Both the position numbers and the translations under genes were made by a program. A stretch of 64,000 nucleotides of DNA from Wukongibacter sp050859025 (lineage in GTDB: Bacteria > Bacillota > Clostridia > Peptostreptococcales > Caminicellaceae). The notes below the pieces were generated by a model. That model was not told the origin of the DNA. It saw nothing but the letters and a program-made list of their open reading frames with translations, and made no database searches. Below, piece by piece: positions 18,732-28,256 of this stretch. Each line of letters opens with the position of its first letter. Position 1 is the first letter of the stretch. The stretch spans positions 4,402,001-4,466,000 of the forward strand of contig NZ_CP138200.1 of the NCBI RefSeq assembly GCF_050859025.1. Reading direction: 5' to 3'.

Positions 18732-19247
18732 CTAATTTTCAATACCTGTTCGTGCCATAACTCCCTTTGTATAATAATGCTTTATTTCTTTCATTTCAGT
18801 TACCAAATCAGCTATTTCTATCAACTCTTTTGGTGCATAACGACCGGTAAGAATAATCTCAATATTTGGAGCCTTCTTTTCTAGCATTTTCAGTACATTT
18901 TCTACTTCAAATAGCTTGAAATACAATGCAATATTTATTTCATCTAAAATAATTACATCGTATTCTCCCTTTGAGATAATCTCTGTACATCTTTCAAGAC
19001 CACTTCTAGCTGCATCAATATCTTCCTGCTCAGGTACCCTATCTATAAAACAGCTTCTTCCTAATTGTTCAATTTTAAAATTTGGAAGATACTCTTCGGC
19101 CTTTACCTCACTATATTTCATTCCCTTGACAAACTGTCCTATATAGACCTTTTTACCTGCACATACTGCTCTTAAAGCCAGTCCTAAGGCTGCTGTAGTT
19201 TTCCCTTTTCCGTTACCTGTATAGATGTGTACATAGCCTTTTTCCAT
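18732..19247 (-). CDS. cobO: cob(I)yrinic acid a,c-diamide adenosyltransferase
   Basis: ATP:corrinoid adenosyltransferase of the CobA/CobO family, 171 residues, which attaches the 5'-deoxyadenosyl group to cobalt in adenosylcobalamin synthesis or salvage. The P-loop GNGKGKTT is at residues 11-18, and VIILDEINIAL with TGRYAPKELIEIADLVTEM follow as in the family. GGAGGATTTTT precedes the ATG. It is isolated from other cobalamin genes, and no cobalamin riboswitch is seen upstream, so a salvage role is plausible. Confidence 0.93.
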   Translation of the reverse strand: MEKGYVHIYTGNGKGKTTAALGLALRAVCAGKKVYIGQFVKGMKYSEVKAEEYLPNFKIEQLGRSCFIDRVPEQEDIDAARSGLERCTEIISKGEYDVIILDEINIALYFKLFEVENVLKMLEKKAPNIEIILTGRYAPKELIEIADLVTEMKEIKHYYTKGVMARTGIEN

Positions 19248-19305
19248 AAAAATCCTCCTAACATTATTTGAGGTTCTTAGACAATTATATCATGTTTAAG
19301 AATAA

Positions 19306-19347
19306 TTAAGATAGCTTCTTTAGTTAAAACTAAAGAAGCTATCTTAA
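19306..19347. terminator. terminator hairpin after the lipase gene
   Basis: Perfect 20-base arms (TTAAGATAGCTTCTTTAGTT) with a 2-base loop just after the lipase stop, with a T-rich flank on the minus strand. Confidence 0.65.
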
Positions 19348-19367
19348 AATCTTATTTACAAACAAGT

Positions 19368-20666
19368 TTATTTAGGAAGTGACCCCAACAGTTCCACAAC
19401 TTCTTTATACCAATTACTTGGTTTCCAAGGTGTTCCAAGCCCAACTATATCTAGATGATCTGTTCGATTTAGCAGTCCCATATAATTCCATTTCCCAATT
19501 TCCGCTTCTCCCCTATAATCAACTATCTCATCATCTGACCCTACGCTAGGTCCATCCATTGAACTGCTATTTACAACACCGTCATTCTGCCACCAGACTT
19601 TATTTATAACTACCGACCCTACTTCATCTCGTGTATATGCTCCCATATGTAACGTGAACGGAATAAGTAGTGCATTCATTCCAATCTCACCAACTTGTGT
19701 TCCAGTTATAATACTTTCACGGGTTGCCTCTGTTGCCCATGAAAAATAATATATATCAGGCTGTGCTTCAACCCAGTTATTTAATTCTCTAGCTCCATCC
19801 GGCTTAAGCTCCCATGCACTTATATCCTTCGTATCTTCCCATATAGGGCTATTCCATACACGATCAGCATACTCAATATAAAATTCATCATCCTGCATTT
19901 CCAAGCCCCATTGATCCAATTTAAAATCATAAATGGGTTCATCTATAATACCTGTTTGAGCAGCAACTAATGCAACAAGCTGTTGGGCAAATGGTACAGC
20001 TCCTGTTACAGCATCTGCCATAGTTGTCCCATCATGAGGAGTAGAAATAGTTGTAATACTATGTACCCATGATTTATTACCGATGAAAAGTGAAGACACT
20101 TCTCCACTATCTATAGCCTGCTGAATCTCTTCGTCCGATGGATTCTCTCCTAAAACTGCTTCGATTTCTTCCTCTGCCCCTGATTTTAGCAATTGAGATA
20201 GTACACGTACTGTTTGTCCTCCCATACTGTGGGAAATTAAGTGAATTTTATTTATTTCTTCTCCATTCACCTTACCCCAATCAGTATACACTCCGGAAAA
20301 CGTTCTCCCAAACCGTTCATGTCCATACTTCTCTGAATGTACCTTGCCATAGTCCACTGTTCCTCCCTTTATGTATGCATATAATTCACATGCACGATCC
20401 CAATTACTCGAATAGGGTCCTACTACCCCAGTATATGTTGTATAACCATAGTCATTCAATATTTCTTCAATATCTTCGCTTATTCCACCCCAATATTTTA
20501 TACTGGAAACCTCATCTCTACCCCATCCACCAAAGCCATGCACAAGTACCATAGGATATTCATTTTCTCTACTGACTGTATCAGCATGAACCTTATTAGT
20601 AATATTAGGTATAATTAAAAGCAATAATACTAAACAAATCGAAATAATAGTCCTTCTCATTCTCAT
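19368..20666 (-). CDS. secreted triacylglycerol lipase, family I.5-like
   Basis: Extracellular lipase or esterase with an alpha/beta-hydrolase fold. A Sec signal peptide (RRTIISICLVLLLLIIP) ends near KVHA-DT. The oxyanion region is VLVHGFGGWGRDE and the nucleophile elbow is SHSMGGQ. The acid is probably the Asp in NDGVVNSSS and the His is in RTDHLDIVG. The NWDRACELYAYIKGGTVDYG segment and the two nearby His residues match the zinc-site region of the thermoalkalophilic Bacillus/Geobacillus lipases. The start is the ATG at 20666, after GGGGAG; a GTG three codons upstream is possible. About 430 residues, usual for I.5/staphylococcal-type lipases without a long propeptide. Confidence 0.88.
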   Translation of the reverse strand: MRMRRTIISICLVLLLLIIPNITNKVHADTVSRENEYPMVLVHGFGGWGRDEVSSIKYWGGISEDIEEILNDYGYTTYTGVVGPYSSNWDRACELYAYIKGGTVDYGKVHSEKYGHERFGRTFSGVYTDWGKVNGEEINKIHLISHSMGGQTVRVLSQLLKSGAEEEIEAVLGENPSDEEIQQAIDSGEVSSLFIGNKSWVHSITTISTPHDGTTMADAVTGAVPFAQQLVALVAAQTGIIDEPIYDFKLDQWGLEMQDDEFYIEYADRVWNSPIWEDTKDISAWELKPDGARELNNWVEAQPDIYYFSWATEATRESIITGTQVGEIGMNALLIPFTLHMGAYTRDEVGSVVINKVWWQNDGVVNSSSMDGPSVGSDDEIVDYRGEAEIGKWNYMGLLNRTDHLDIVGLGTPWKPSNWYKEVVELLGSLPK

Positions 20667-21463
20667 TATTTTCACTCCCCTTGATTTCTTTAATTTTTTG
20701 TGATCTATAGCACATAGATGTTAAAATATTAAGCTTTCTTTTTTAGTAAATAGTATTTCGATCAAACAATATTCGTAATAGATTTTTTATTTATAATATT
20801 CTGAATTTTTTAAACGCAAATATCCCTCCTTTCTTTTAGTATTTTTGATCGCTTATCACCTCACTTTTGAAAATACTTCTAACTTCATTGCTCCTTCCCT
20901 ATGCTTTGTAATTTCAAGCTATTACGTTGTAATACTAAAAATACGTCAATCTAAAGTTTACCGTATGAGCAAGAAGGATTTTCAGTAGCTACTTCAGTTA
21001 ATTAAAACCGCATAAATTAATATACATTCTTTTGTGATTATAATAGTTTGCTATGAAGGGGGGTATCTTCAATTCTTACTTGTGATAGATGTGTTGTATA
21101 TAAAACATATGATACATTTTTTATAATGTAGGATTAGAATTATATCTCTATTAAAGAAATATATATTATAGATCGAAATATAAAAGTCGCATTAAATCTC
21201 CCTATTATTCTATAGGTTAATTAATGCGACTCTCAAATTCTCCTGTCGTTTATATTTAATTATTTAGATTATACCATTTTATATTCCTTTTGTAAATGTT
21301 TTCCTATATTTTTTTGCTTAGCTATCTGGAGCCTATCCATATTTTATTATAATATCTATGAAATATTTATACTTTTCTATTCATTTATATTTATTCCTGC
21401 TATAATATTTTAATATAGAGATTCCAGTCAAAATTTTAGTTTTGATAGATCGGAGGTATATAA
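20667..21463. other. AT-rich intergenic region, no gene seen
   Basis: About 800 bases between the divergent lipase and EamA genes, without a supported ORF. It contains one stem (21185-21231) and presumably both promoters. I cannot assign any RNA gene. Confidence 0.45.
21185..21231. repeat. hairpin in the lipase/EamA intergenic region
   Basis: 11-base arms AGTCGCATTAA and TTAATGCGACT with a loop of 25 bases that contains a smaller CCTAT/ATAGG stem. No T run follows in either direction, so it may belong to an untranslated leader. Confidence 0.35.
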
Positions 21464-22342
21464 ATGGAAAAGTCTAATGCAAAGCTTATAGTTTTAATAG
21501 GAGTAATTTTTGTATCTTTTTCTTCAATAATTGCAAAATCTTCCCATGCACCATCATTGATTATATCTGTATATAGGATGGGATTCACAGTTCTCTTACT
21601 ATTACCTTCAACAATAAGTAAGAACCTAAGTGAAATAAAAAAAGTTGACATAAAAACCTTTGGTATTTGTGTTGTTAGCGGAATCTTCTTAGCCTTGCAT
21701 TTTGCCACCTGGATAGCATCTTTAAAATACACCTCTGTGGCAAGCTCTACAGTTTTGGTAAATACCCATCCAGTATTTATTGTACTTGGAAGCTTCCTCA
21801 TCCTGAAGGAAAGGATTTCAAAAAATACATTGGTTTCTATTGCCATTGCACTAACTGGGAGCATCATAATATCTACTGGTGATTCTACCCTTGGAAGTAA
21901 TATTTTATATGGTGACATGCTCGCCATATTAGGGGCATTCTTTGTGGCAGGTTATATGTTAATTGGAAGTATAGCTAGACAAAAACTTTCTGTAACAACA
22001 TATACCTTTATAGTTTATGCAAGTAGTACTATTACATTGATTATATTATCAATTTTTACAAATACACCTCTATATCCATACCCATTTCAGGAGATGTTAA
22101 GATTTTTAATGCTTGCTATTTTTTGTACAATACTTGGTCACAGTATATTTAACTGGGCCCTTGAGTATGTAAAACCTACTTACATATCAACTGCTGTTCT
22201 TGGAGAACCAGTCTTCGCTAGTCTTTGGGCCATAGTATTTTTTAAAGAAATACCTAAGGTTTGGCAGTTTGTAGGAAGCTTGGTTATTATCTATGGTATA
22301 TATAGATATACAAAGATTCGGGAGCCTAGAGCAAGCTCTTAA
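21464..22342 (+). CDS. EamA/DMT family transporter
   Basis: Membrane protein of 292 residues with about ten TM helices in two EamA repeats (about 8-140 and 150-283). The repeat-end features are ASSTVLVNTHPVFIVLGSF and STAVLGEPVFASLWAIVFF. Members export or import amino acids, nucleosides or other metabolites; the substrate cannot be told. GGAGGTATATAA precedes the ATG. Single-gene unit on the plus strand, ending at a strong bidirectional terminator shared with the convergent chemoreceptor gene. Confidence 0.88.
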   Translation: MEKSNAKLIVLIGVIFVSFSSIIAKSSHAPSLIISVYRMGFTVLLLLPSTISKNLSEIKKVDIKTFGICVVSGIFLALHFATWIASLKYTSVASSTVLVNTHPVFIVLGSFLILKERISKNTLVSIAIALTGSIIISTGDSTLGSNILYGDMLAILGAFFVAGYMLIGSIARQKLSVTTYTFIVYASSTITLIILSIFTNTPLYPYPFQEMLRFLMLAIFCTILGHSIFNWALEYVKPTYISTAVLGEPVFASLWAIVFFKEIPKVWQFVGSLVIIYGIYRYTKIREPRASS

Positions 22343-22414
22343 TGAACAATTTTCTTAGTTCTTGATCATACTTCTATATCATTTATATCATGAATAGTCT
22401 AGATAAAAACTCTA

Positions 22415-22454
22415 AAAAATAGCACTGATTTCCTAAGAAATCAGTGCTATTTTT
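22415..22454. terminator. bidirectional intrinsic terminator
   Basis: 18-base perfect arms, from AAAAATAGCACTGATTTC to its complement, with a 4-base loop and T runs on both strands. It lies between convergent EamA and chemoreceptor genes. Confidence 0.85.
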
Positions 22455-22462
22455 ACTAATAT

Positions 22463-24502
22463 CTATTTTAACTTGAAGCCCTCAAGCTCTTTATTTAGCT
22501 TAAATGCAAATCCTTTCAATTCTTCGGTATAGTTAGATAACAGCTCAATACTAGCAAGTTGCTGCTCTGTAGACGCACTCATTTCCTCGGTACCTGCTGC
22601 AACCTCCTCTGATGATGCTGAGATATTTTCTATCAGCCCTACAATCTCATTTTTCTTTTCTTCCATTATTTCTCCGTATTCTCGGGTCTTACCTGCAATC
22701 TCTATTAGCTCAGTAAGATTTAATAAAATACTATTAAATATTTCTTCCGTATCTGAAACAACCTTGTTGTTCTCATTAACTATTCCCTGTGATTTTTCCG
22801 TTTGTTCAACTGCATGCTTGGATTTTTCTTGAATTCTTACTATTTTCCCACGAATCTCATCGGTAGCACTGGATGTCTGTTCTGCAAGCTTCCTTATTTC
22901 TTCTGCAACAACTGAAAAGCCTCTTCCTGCTTCTCCAGCTCTTGCAGCCTCAATAGATGCATTAAGAGCTAATAGGTTAGTCTGTTCAGATATGTCATTA
23001 ATCATATCTACAATACTAGAAATCTCCTCTGAACTCTTATCTACTTCTATTACAATAGATTTAATTGTTTCAACGGATTCCTTGTTCTCGTTTGAATGCT
23101 TAATTAATGTTTTCATTATCTCAGTTCCATTATTAGATAATTCATAAGCTTTATCGGATTTTTCGAACATTTTTTTCGCTTGCTTTAATATATTTTCTAT
23201 ATGATCTGCCAAAATTCTTACTTCAAAGGCACTTTTTTCAGTCTCTCCCGCCTGTTCAGATGTTACTCCACTAACCTCGTTTATTGTCAATGCAATTTCA
23301 TTTAATGCCGCCGTTGATTCTTTAGCGATCGATACTAATCCTTCAGAGGATTCATATAATGTATCTGAAGTCTGCTTTACAGATTTCAAAACACCATTTA
23401 ATGATACTGCCATCTCATTGAAAGCATCTGAAATTTGTCCAATTTCATCCTTGCTTTTGTTCTCTATATGGGTTGTTAAGTCACCGGAGGCAAATTCTTG
23501 AATTTTATTTAATACATTTGGCACAGAACGTAAAGTAATTTTCATGATGAAATATATTAGTCCTATCAATAATAAAATTGCTATGACATACATAATCACT
23601 AACATATAATTGAATTTATTAGCAATTTCTTCAACTTCATTTTTACTTATAACTGTGGCAACTGACCATCCATTTGATTCTATAGGCGTAAATGACATGA
23701 GATTTTTAACACCATCTTGACTATAATCATAGATTTCTGATTCACCATTAACCATTTTCTGTCCCAGTTCTCCTACTTTACCTTCGATTTCAGTTATATT
23801 TTCCTTTAATATCTTTTCTGGATCTTCGTGATAAACTATTGTTCCCTTTGACGTTACCAAAATAGGATATCCTGTCTCCCCAATCCTATAGTTTTCCATT
23901 ATTGTTCCAACCTGATCAATCAAAAGGTCTATCCCAACAACTCCAACAATTTTACCATTACTATAGATTGGCTCTATTATTGAAATTACAGGTTTTCCAG
24001 TTACCCCATCAATATATGGATCAGAAAATGTAATTCCCTTATTCTTTTCTGTCTCTATGTACCACGGTCTTCCAGTAATATTGAAATCCGCCTTTGCTGT
24101 ATAACTAGCATCTTCAGTCATAAGATCACTAGCTTCAATGAAACCTACCCAGGCTAAAGAAATATTTTCATCAGTTTTCTTTATTGCTTTTAAAGTTCTA
24201 TTTACCGACATAAATTTGGTGTGGTTTCTAATGTCCTCCTTTGTATGTACTTCATTTACTAAATTAATTATTTCTTGATTAGTTGCCATTTGTATAACAA
24301 GTGTCTTGTATTTTTGAAATATGGTATTTAGATTGTTTGACAGTATCTGAGAATCTTTATATAGATGACCTTGTGCATTTTCCCTTAAAATTCTATCCGC
24401 ATTGAAATTAATAGTAACACCTAAGATAATAAAGATAATGATTGTGATAGTAAGTGTTGAAGCCATTAATTTTCTCATAATGCTTTTTGATATCCAATCC
24501 AT
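22463..24502 (-). CDS. methyl-accepting chemotaxis protein (dCache sensor)
   Basis: Chemoreceptor of 679 residues: TM helix (about 12-32), dCache sensor (about 33-275), second TM (about 285-308), HAMP, coiled-coil signalling domain with EQTNLLALNASIEAARAG. The sensor carries GRPWYIE, SDPYIDGVTGKPVIS and GVVGIDL, near the amino-acid-binding dCache pattern, though Phe replaces the first Tyr. GGAGGCGTTAAA precedes the ATG. The ligand is unknown. It is only distantly related to the other receptor in the window at the sensor. Confidence 0.93.
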   Translation of the reverse strand: MDWISKSIMRKLMASTLTITIIIFIILGVTINFNADRILRENAQGHLYKDSQILSNNLNTIFQKYKTLVIQMATNQEIINLVNEVHTKEDIRNHTKFMSVNRTLKAIKKTDENISLAWVGFIEASDLMTEDASYTAKADFNITGRPWYIETEKNKGITFSDPYIDGVTGKPVISIIEPIYSNGKIVGVVGIDLLIDQVGTIMENYRIGETGYPILVTSKGTIVYHEDPEKILKENITEIEGKVGELGQKMVNGESEIYDYSQDGVKNLMSFTPIESNGWSVATVISKNEVEEIANKFNYMLVIMYVIAILLLIGLIYFIMKITLRSVPNVLNKIQEFASGDLTTHIENKSKDEIGQISDAFNEMAVSLNGVLKSVKQTSDTLYESSEGLVSIAKESTAALNEIALTINEVSGVTSEQAGETEKSAFEVRILADHIENILKQAKKMFEKSDKAYELSNNGTEIMKTLIKHSNENKESVETIKSIVIEVDKSSEEISSIVDMINDISEQTNLLALNASIEAARAGEAGRGFSVVAEEIRKLAEQTSSATDEIRGKIVRIQEKSKHAVEQTEKSQGIVNENNKVVSDTEEIFNSILLNLTELIEIAGKTREYGEIMEEKKNEIVGLIENISASSEEVAAGTEEMSASTEQQLASIELLSNYTEELKGFAFKLNKELEGFKLK

Positions 24503-24637
24503 TTTAACGCCTCCCTAAAATCGTTTTTATAGGCAAAAAGTCCTATACTATTATTCTCGACATTTTTCTACAATTTCTTTATTAAAATTATATTATTTTA
24601 CTAAAAAACTTATTATAGTAATTACCTACACAAAAAA

Positions 24638-24672
24638 ATGCAGACTCACAAATTTATTTTATGAGTCTGCAT
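24638..24672 (-). terminator. intrinsic terminator after psuG
   Basis: 11-base arms ATGCAGACTCA/TGAGTCTGCAT with a 13-base loop, followed on the minus strand by TTTTTTT. Confidence 0.8.
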
Positions 24673-24751
24673 CATAGATACATTAGAATAAATAAATTTT
24701 AAATAAAGTAAAATTTATCATCCTAGATTCCCATCTCTATACAATTTTCTA

Positions 24752-25669
24752 TTAATACAGTTCTGATAGTTTCACAGCTATCTTTGCTCCAATTTTTGCA
24801 TTGTTATACACCAGTTGTATATTGGATTCAAGGCTTCTTCCTTCAGTTATACTCTTAATTTTTGAAAGTAAAAACGGAGTCGTTTCCTTCCCCTTTATAC
24901 CTAGTTCTTCAGCCTCATTCAATGCATCTTTTATAGCCCTATTTATAGTGTCATAATCCATCTCAAATTCTTCTGGAATAGGATTACCTATAACCATTCC
25001 ACCATCTAATCCTAAATCCCACTTAGATCTAATTGCTAATGCTAAATCCTCTGGATTATCTACTCTATAGTCCACTTCGAATCCACTTTTTCTTGTGTAG
25101 AAAGCCGGAAATTCCTCTGTTCCATATCCAATAACAGGTACACCATGAGTCTCAAGATATTCTAGTGTTAAGCCTATATCTAATATTGATTTAGCCCCTG
25201 CACATACAACAGCTACATTTGTATTTGCAAGCTCCTCAAGATCAGCAGATATGTCAAAGGTCTTTTCTGCCCCTCTATGAACTCCTCCAATTCCACCTGT
25301 TACAAACATCTTTATTCCTGCAAGACTAGCTGCTATCATGGTTCCAGCAACCGTCGTCGCACCATCAAGCTTCTGTGCTACAACAAATGGAATATCTCTT
25401 CTACTTACCTTTAGAACATTCTCACTCTTTGCCATATATTCAATTTCTTCAGTAGTCAATCCAACCTTTATTTTTCCATTAAGAATTCCTATTGTAGCCG
25501 GTACTGCTCCATTTTCTCTAATTATCTCTTCCACTCTTAATGCCGTTTCTACATTTTTAGGATAAGGCATACCATGAGCTATAATTGTTGATTCCAATGC
25601 AATAACTGCCTTTTTCTCCTTTAAAGCCTTTTCAACTTCTGGATGTATTTCTAAATATTTTTTTATCAT
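24752..25669 (-). CDS. psuG: pseudouridine-5'-phosphate glycosidase
   Basis: Splits pseudouridine 5'-phosphate into uracil and ribose 5-phosphate, the second step of pseudouridine breakdown. 305 residues. The family motifs ALESTIIAHGMPYPKN (with catalytic Glu), TVAGTMIAASLAGI, FVTGGIGGVHRGAE and CAGAKSILDIGLTLE (with the imine-forming Lys) are all present. The start ATG overlaps the psuK stop codon by one base (TAATG), indicating translational coupling. Confidence 0.95.
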   Translation of the reverse strand: MIKKYLEIHPEVEKALKEKKAVIALESTIIAHGMPYPKNVETALRVEEIIRENGAVPATIGILNGKIKVGLTTEEIEYMAKSENVLKVSRRDIPFVVAQKLDGATTVAGTMIAASLAGIKMFVTGGIGGVHRGAEKTFDISADLEELANTNVAVVCAGAKSILDIGLTLEYLETHGVPVIGYGTEEFPAFYTRKSGFEVDYRVDNPEDLALAIRSKWDLGLDGGMVIGNPIPEEFEMDYDTINRAIKDALNEAEELGIKGKETTPFLLSKIKSITEGRSLESNIQLVYNNAKIGAKIAVKLSELY

Positions 25670-26766
25670 TATTCCATCTCCTTTATAATCTCTTGAATTT
25701 TCTTTACAGACATATTTGGATTAATAGTTTCCTCATGACTTAAAGCAATTACTGAAGCCGCCATTGAGAAGCTCGCACTTTTCTTAGCATCAAAATTATT
25801 TAAATAACTATATACAAGCCCCGCAATAAATGCATCACCAGCTCCAGTTGCATTTATCATTTTTACTTCCTTGGCAGGAATATGACCTATATCCTTACTA
25901 TCGCCATAGTATACTCCATCCTTACCAAGACTGATAAATACTCTTTGAACGCCTAGATCTAAAAAGCATCTTATAGCCTTTTTAGCATCTTCATTACAGT
26001 TTATCTTGATTCCACTAAGCTCCTCTGCTTCAATCCTATTTGGTTTTATTGTATGAAACGCACCAATAAATTCCTTTATCTTTCTTGACTTTGCCATAGA
26101 TACTGTATCTACAAAAAAATCTACATCCTTAAAGTTAGTAATTAAATATTCAATAACTTCCTTCTTGATGTTAGTATCCACAACTACACAGCTAGAATTC
26201 TTAATAACTAATGACTTCTTCCTAATGAACTCTATATCTATTTCATCAATAATTTCCATATGGGCTATTGCAACCTTCATATCTCCCCTTTCATCTAATA
26301 CCGAAAGATATGTTGAAGAAGGTTTATTCTTTAGTATCAGGGAATTTTCCATGTTAATGCCGGATAGTTCACACTCATCTAATATTTTCTTTCCATATAA
26401 ATCTGTACCCATTGCAGTTATAAGCTTAGTCTCTATATCCATCTTAGATAGATTTTCAGATATATTTCTTCCAACACCGCCTAATGATATTTTAACTTTA
26501 CCAGGATTAGAATCTCCTAGATTAAGGATTTCCATTGGAAAGCCTATTATGTCTATATTGGCACCACCTATTACAGTTACATAATCTCTATCCTTTAGTA
26601 TATAACCCTTTCCCTTTATATGACCCTTTTTCCCAAGGTTTGTTATATGGACTGCCACAGAGGATCGTGTAATGCCTAGATTATCAGCAATCTCCTGCTG
26701 TGAAATCATTGGATTTTTGCTTATCATATCCAGTATTTCTTTTTCTCTATCGGTCAATTTGCTCAC
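25669..26766 (-). CDS. psuK: pseudouridine kinase with N-terminal helix-turn-helix
   Basis: PfkB-family sugar kinase of 365 residues that phosphorylates pseudouridine for PsuG. Residues 1-57 form a winged HTH (REKEILDMISKNPMISQQEIADNLGITR), an extra domain seen in many Firmicute PsuK-like proteins that suggests autoregulation. The kinase body has GGANIDIIG near 67-75 and the PfkB end motif NATGAGDAFIAGL. The start is a GTG at 26766 with a weak AGAGATGG site; a TTG at codon 4 is possible. psuG overlaps its end by one base. Confidence 0.9.
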   Translation of the reverse strand: MSKLTDREKEILDMISKNPMISQQEIADNLGITRSSVAVHITNLGKKGHIKGKGYILKDRDYVTVIGGANIDIIGFPMEILNLGDSNPGKVKISLGGVGRNISENLSKMDIETKLITAMGTDLYGKKILDECELSGINMENSLILKNKPSSTYLSVLDERGDMKVAIAHMEIIDEIDIEFIRKKSLVIKNSSCVVVDTNIKKEVIEYLITNFKDVDFFVDTVSMAKSRKIKEFIGAFHTIKPNRIEAEELSGIKINCNEDAKKAIRCFLDLGVQRVFISLGKDGVYYGDSKDIGHIPAKEVKMINATGAGDAFIAGLVYSYLNNFDAKKSASFSMAASVIALSHEETINPNMSVKKIQEIIKEME

Positions 26767-26864
26767 CCATCTCTTTTGTAAACTTTTGCTTACTCAATAA
26801 GCTTATGCTTATAAATATTATATTATCATCATTTTTCTTTTAAATCAAGACCTAAAATAAAATC

Positions 26865-27152
26865 TTATTCCTTTTTATTAATCTCATTTTTTTCTTCTAA
26901 TTCCTTCAATCGCATCTTTATCTCATTAACTTCATTTTCAAGCCATAGATTCTCAAACTCTACTTGAAATATGGCTAAAAGAAGAAAGGCTATAATTAGC
27001 TGACTAAAAGACACAGCTGGTTTCCCATCTATCCAGCTATATATAAGGAATAGTCCACCTAGTATGACTAGGGGAAGTCCCAATTTTTTTATTACGATAA
27101 GCAGTTCCCTTAATCCCTCTTTAGTTGATCTATTGAGCTTTCCATATTTCAT
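26865..27152 (-). CDS. small membrane protein of unknown function
   Basis: 95 residues that I do not recognise. There are two hydrophobic helices (about 29-43 and 51-65) and then a charged amphipathic C-terminal helix (LWLENEVNEIKMRLKELEEK) likely to form a coiled coil. A strong AGGAGG precedes the ATG. It lies about 100 bases upstream of psuK on the same strand. It could be co-transcribed, but there is no evidence that it takes part in pseudouridine use. Confidence 0.65.
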   Translation of the reverse strand: MKYGKLNRSTKEGLRELLIVIKKLGLPLVILGGLFLIYSWIDGKPAVSFSQLIIAFLLLAIFQVEFENLWLENEVNEIKMRLKELEEKNEINKKE

Positions 27153-27318
27153 TATTTTACCTCCTAGTTTGTCCCTCGTTATGTATTTTAATCTTTCTAT
27201 AAATACCTTTAAATTCCTTTAGAAACATTTATATCTATATATAGTAATTTTAAATAACACTTCTATGGTAACCCTACTGGCTTTGGTCAGGTTTTCTTTA
27301 AAATCTAGTGTCAAAAAA

Positions 27319-27366
27319 TATAAAACTATGAATCTACTAGAAAAATAGTAAATCCATAGCTTTATA
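27319..27366 (-). terminator. intrinsic terminator after the FadR-type regulator gene
   Basis: 21-base arms that pair fully only as minus-strand RNA, where three positions become G-U wobbles, followed by TTTTTTG. The stem is therefore orientation-specific. Confidence 0.75.
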
Positions 27367-27448
27367 TTTTAATACTCTATTTCTATTTAACTTTTCAACA
27401 AAGGTGAAATTGAGTCTCTGTTTTAGATTATGATGGTAAAACGTTATC

Positions 27449-28156
27449 CTACCATTTGTCATTCAGCTCTTCAACCACATTATAGATATATTCTATATGT
27501 TCCTTCATGGCTAAACCAGCTTTTACATGATCGTTTTCAACTATTGCATCACAAATTACTTGATGTTGGTTTACTAGAAATTCTTGACTCTTATTCGCCT
27601 TTAATATTTCCCATCTAGCATCCTTTATAAAATCCTTCATCAACGCCGAAATTACATTGAAAAGATTTACTATTATGTGATTTCCAGTACATTTCGCAAT
27701 CATATAGTGCAATTTTCTATCGAATTCCGAGCTTTCCTTTTCATCCTTAGCATTTCTTAACTGATTCATTATTTCCATTAACTCTTCCTTTTGACTATCA
27801 TTTATTTCCTTAGCCGCTAGTATCGCCCCTTCTACCTCAATAATCCTTCTTACCTCTAATATATCTTGAGGCCTTCCTCCGCTCAACATAAACATAACCG
27901 ATAGAGGCTCAAATATACTACTTTCCATACTTCCTTTTATAAAGTTTCCTTCTCCTTGTCGGCTCTCAACTAGCCCTACTATTTCCAAAGCCCTTAGAGC
28001 TTCCCTGATTGAAGTTCTACTAATCTTTAATTGATTACTTAAATCTCTTTCAGAGGGTAATTTATCTCCCTTTTTAAGCTTACCATCTAAAATCATTTCC
28101 TGTATTTGATCTATAACAAGTCGATATAATTTTTTATTTTTGATTGGTGTAAACAT
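27449..28156 (-). CDS. FadR-subfamily GntR transcriptional regulator
   Basis: Repressor or activator of 235 residues. The N-terminal winged helix is typical GntR (GDKLPSERDLSNQLKISR then IREALRALEIVGLVESRQGEGNFI). A C-terminal all-helical FCD domain (about 100-230) contains the Asp and His residues that bind metal and effector (EVRRIIEVEG, DRKLHYMIA, HQVICDAI, MKEHIEY). Effectors in this subfamily are usually organic acids. GAGGGAAG precedes the ATG. It is 100 bases downstream of the molybdopterin-linked operon on the same strand; whether it regulates anything here is unknown. Confidence 0.88.
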   Translation of the reverse strand: MFTPIKNKKLYRLVIDQIQEMILDGKLKKGDKLPSERDLSNQLKISRTSIREALRALEIVGLVESRQGEGNFIKGSMESSIFEPLSVMFMLSGGRPQDILEVRRIIEVEGAILAAKEINDSQKEELMEIMNQLRNAKDEKESSEFDRKLHYMIAKCTGNHIIVNLFNVISALMKDFIKDARWEILKANKSQEFLVNQHQVICDAIVENDHVKAGLAMKEHIEYIYNVVEELNDKW

Positions 28157-28256
28157 AGACTTCCCTCTTTCAGATGTTTTATAAAATCCTAAATTTATAT
28201 TAAACTTTTATTATCAATATATAACTATTTCTCTATCATTGAATAATTTCCTTTTT

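Noticed and set aside
19248..19367. Cobalamin riboswitch upstream of cobO
   Set aside because: The gap to the lipase gene is only 120 bases, holds a terminator, and lacks the B12 box.
20138..20554. 138-codon plus-strand ORF
   Set aside because: Antisense to the lipase catalytic core; no ribosome site and unusual composition.
21436..21927. 163-codon minus-strand ORF
   Set aside because: Antisense to the EamA transporter gene, which has a good ribosome site and TM pattern.
26165..26584. 139-codon plus-strand ORF
   Set aside because: Antisense to psuK, which is clearly coding.
27255..27300. Possible small riboswitch (GGTAACCCTACTGGCTTTGG region)
   Set aside because: No match to a riboswitch class I recognise; pairing is poor.
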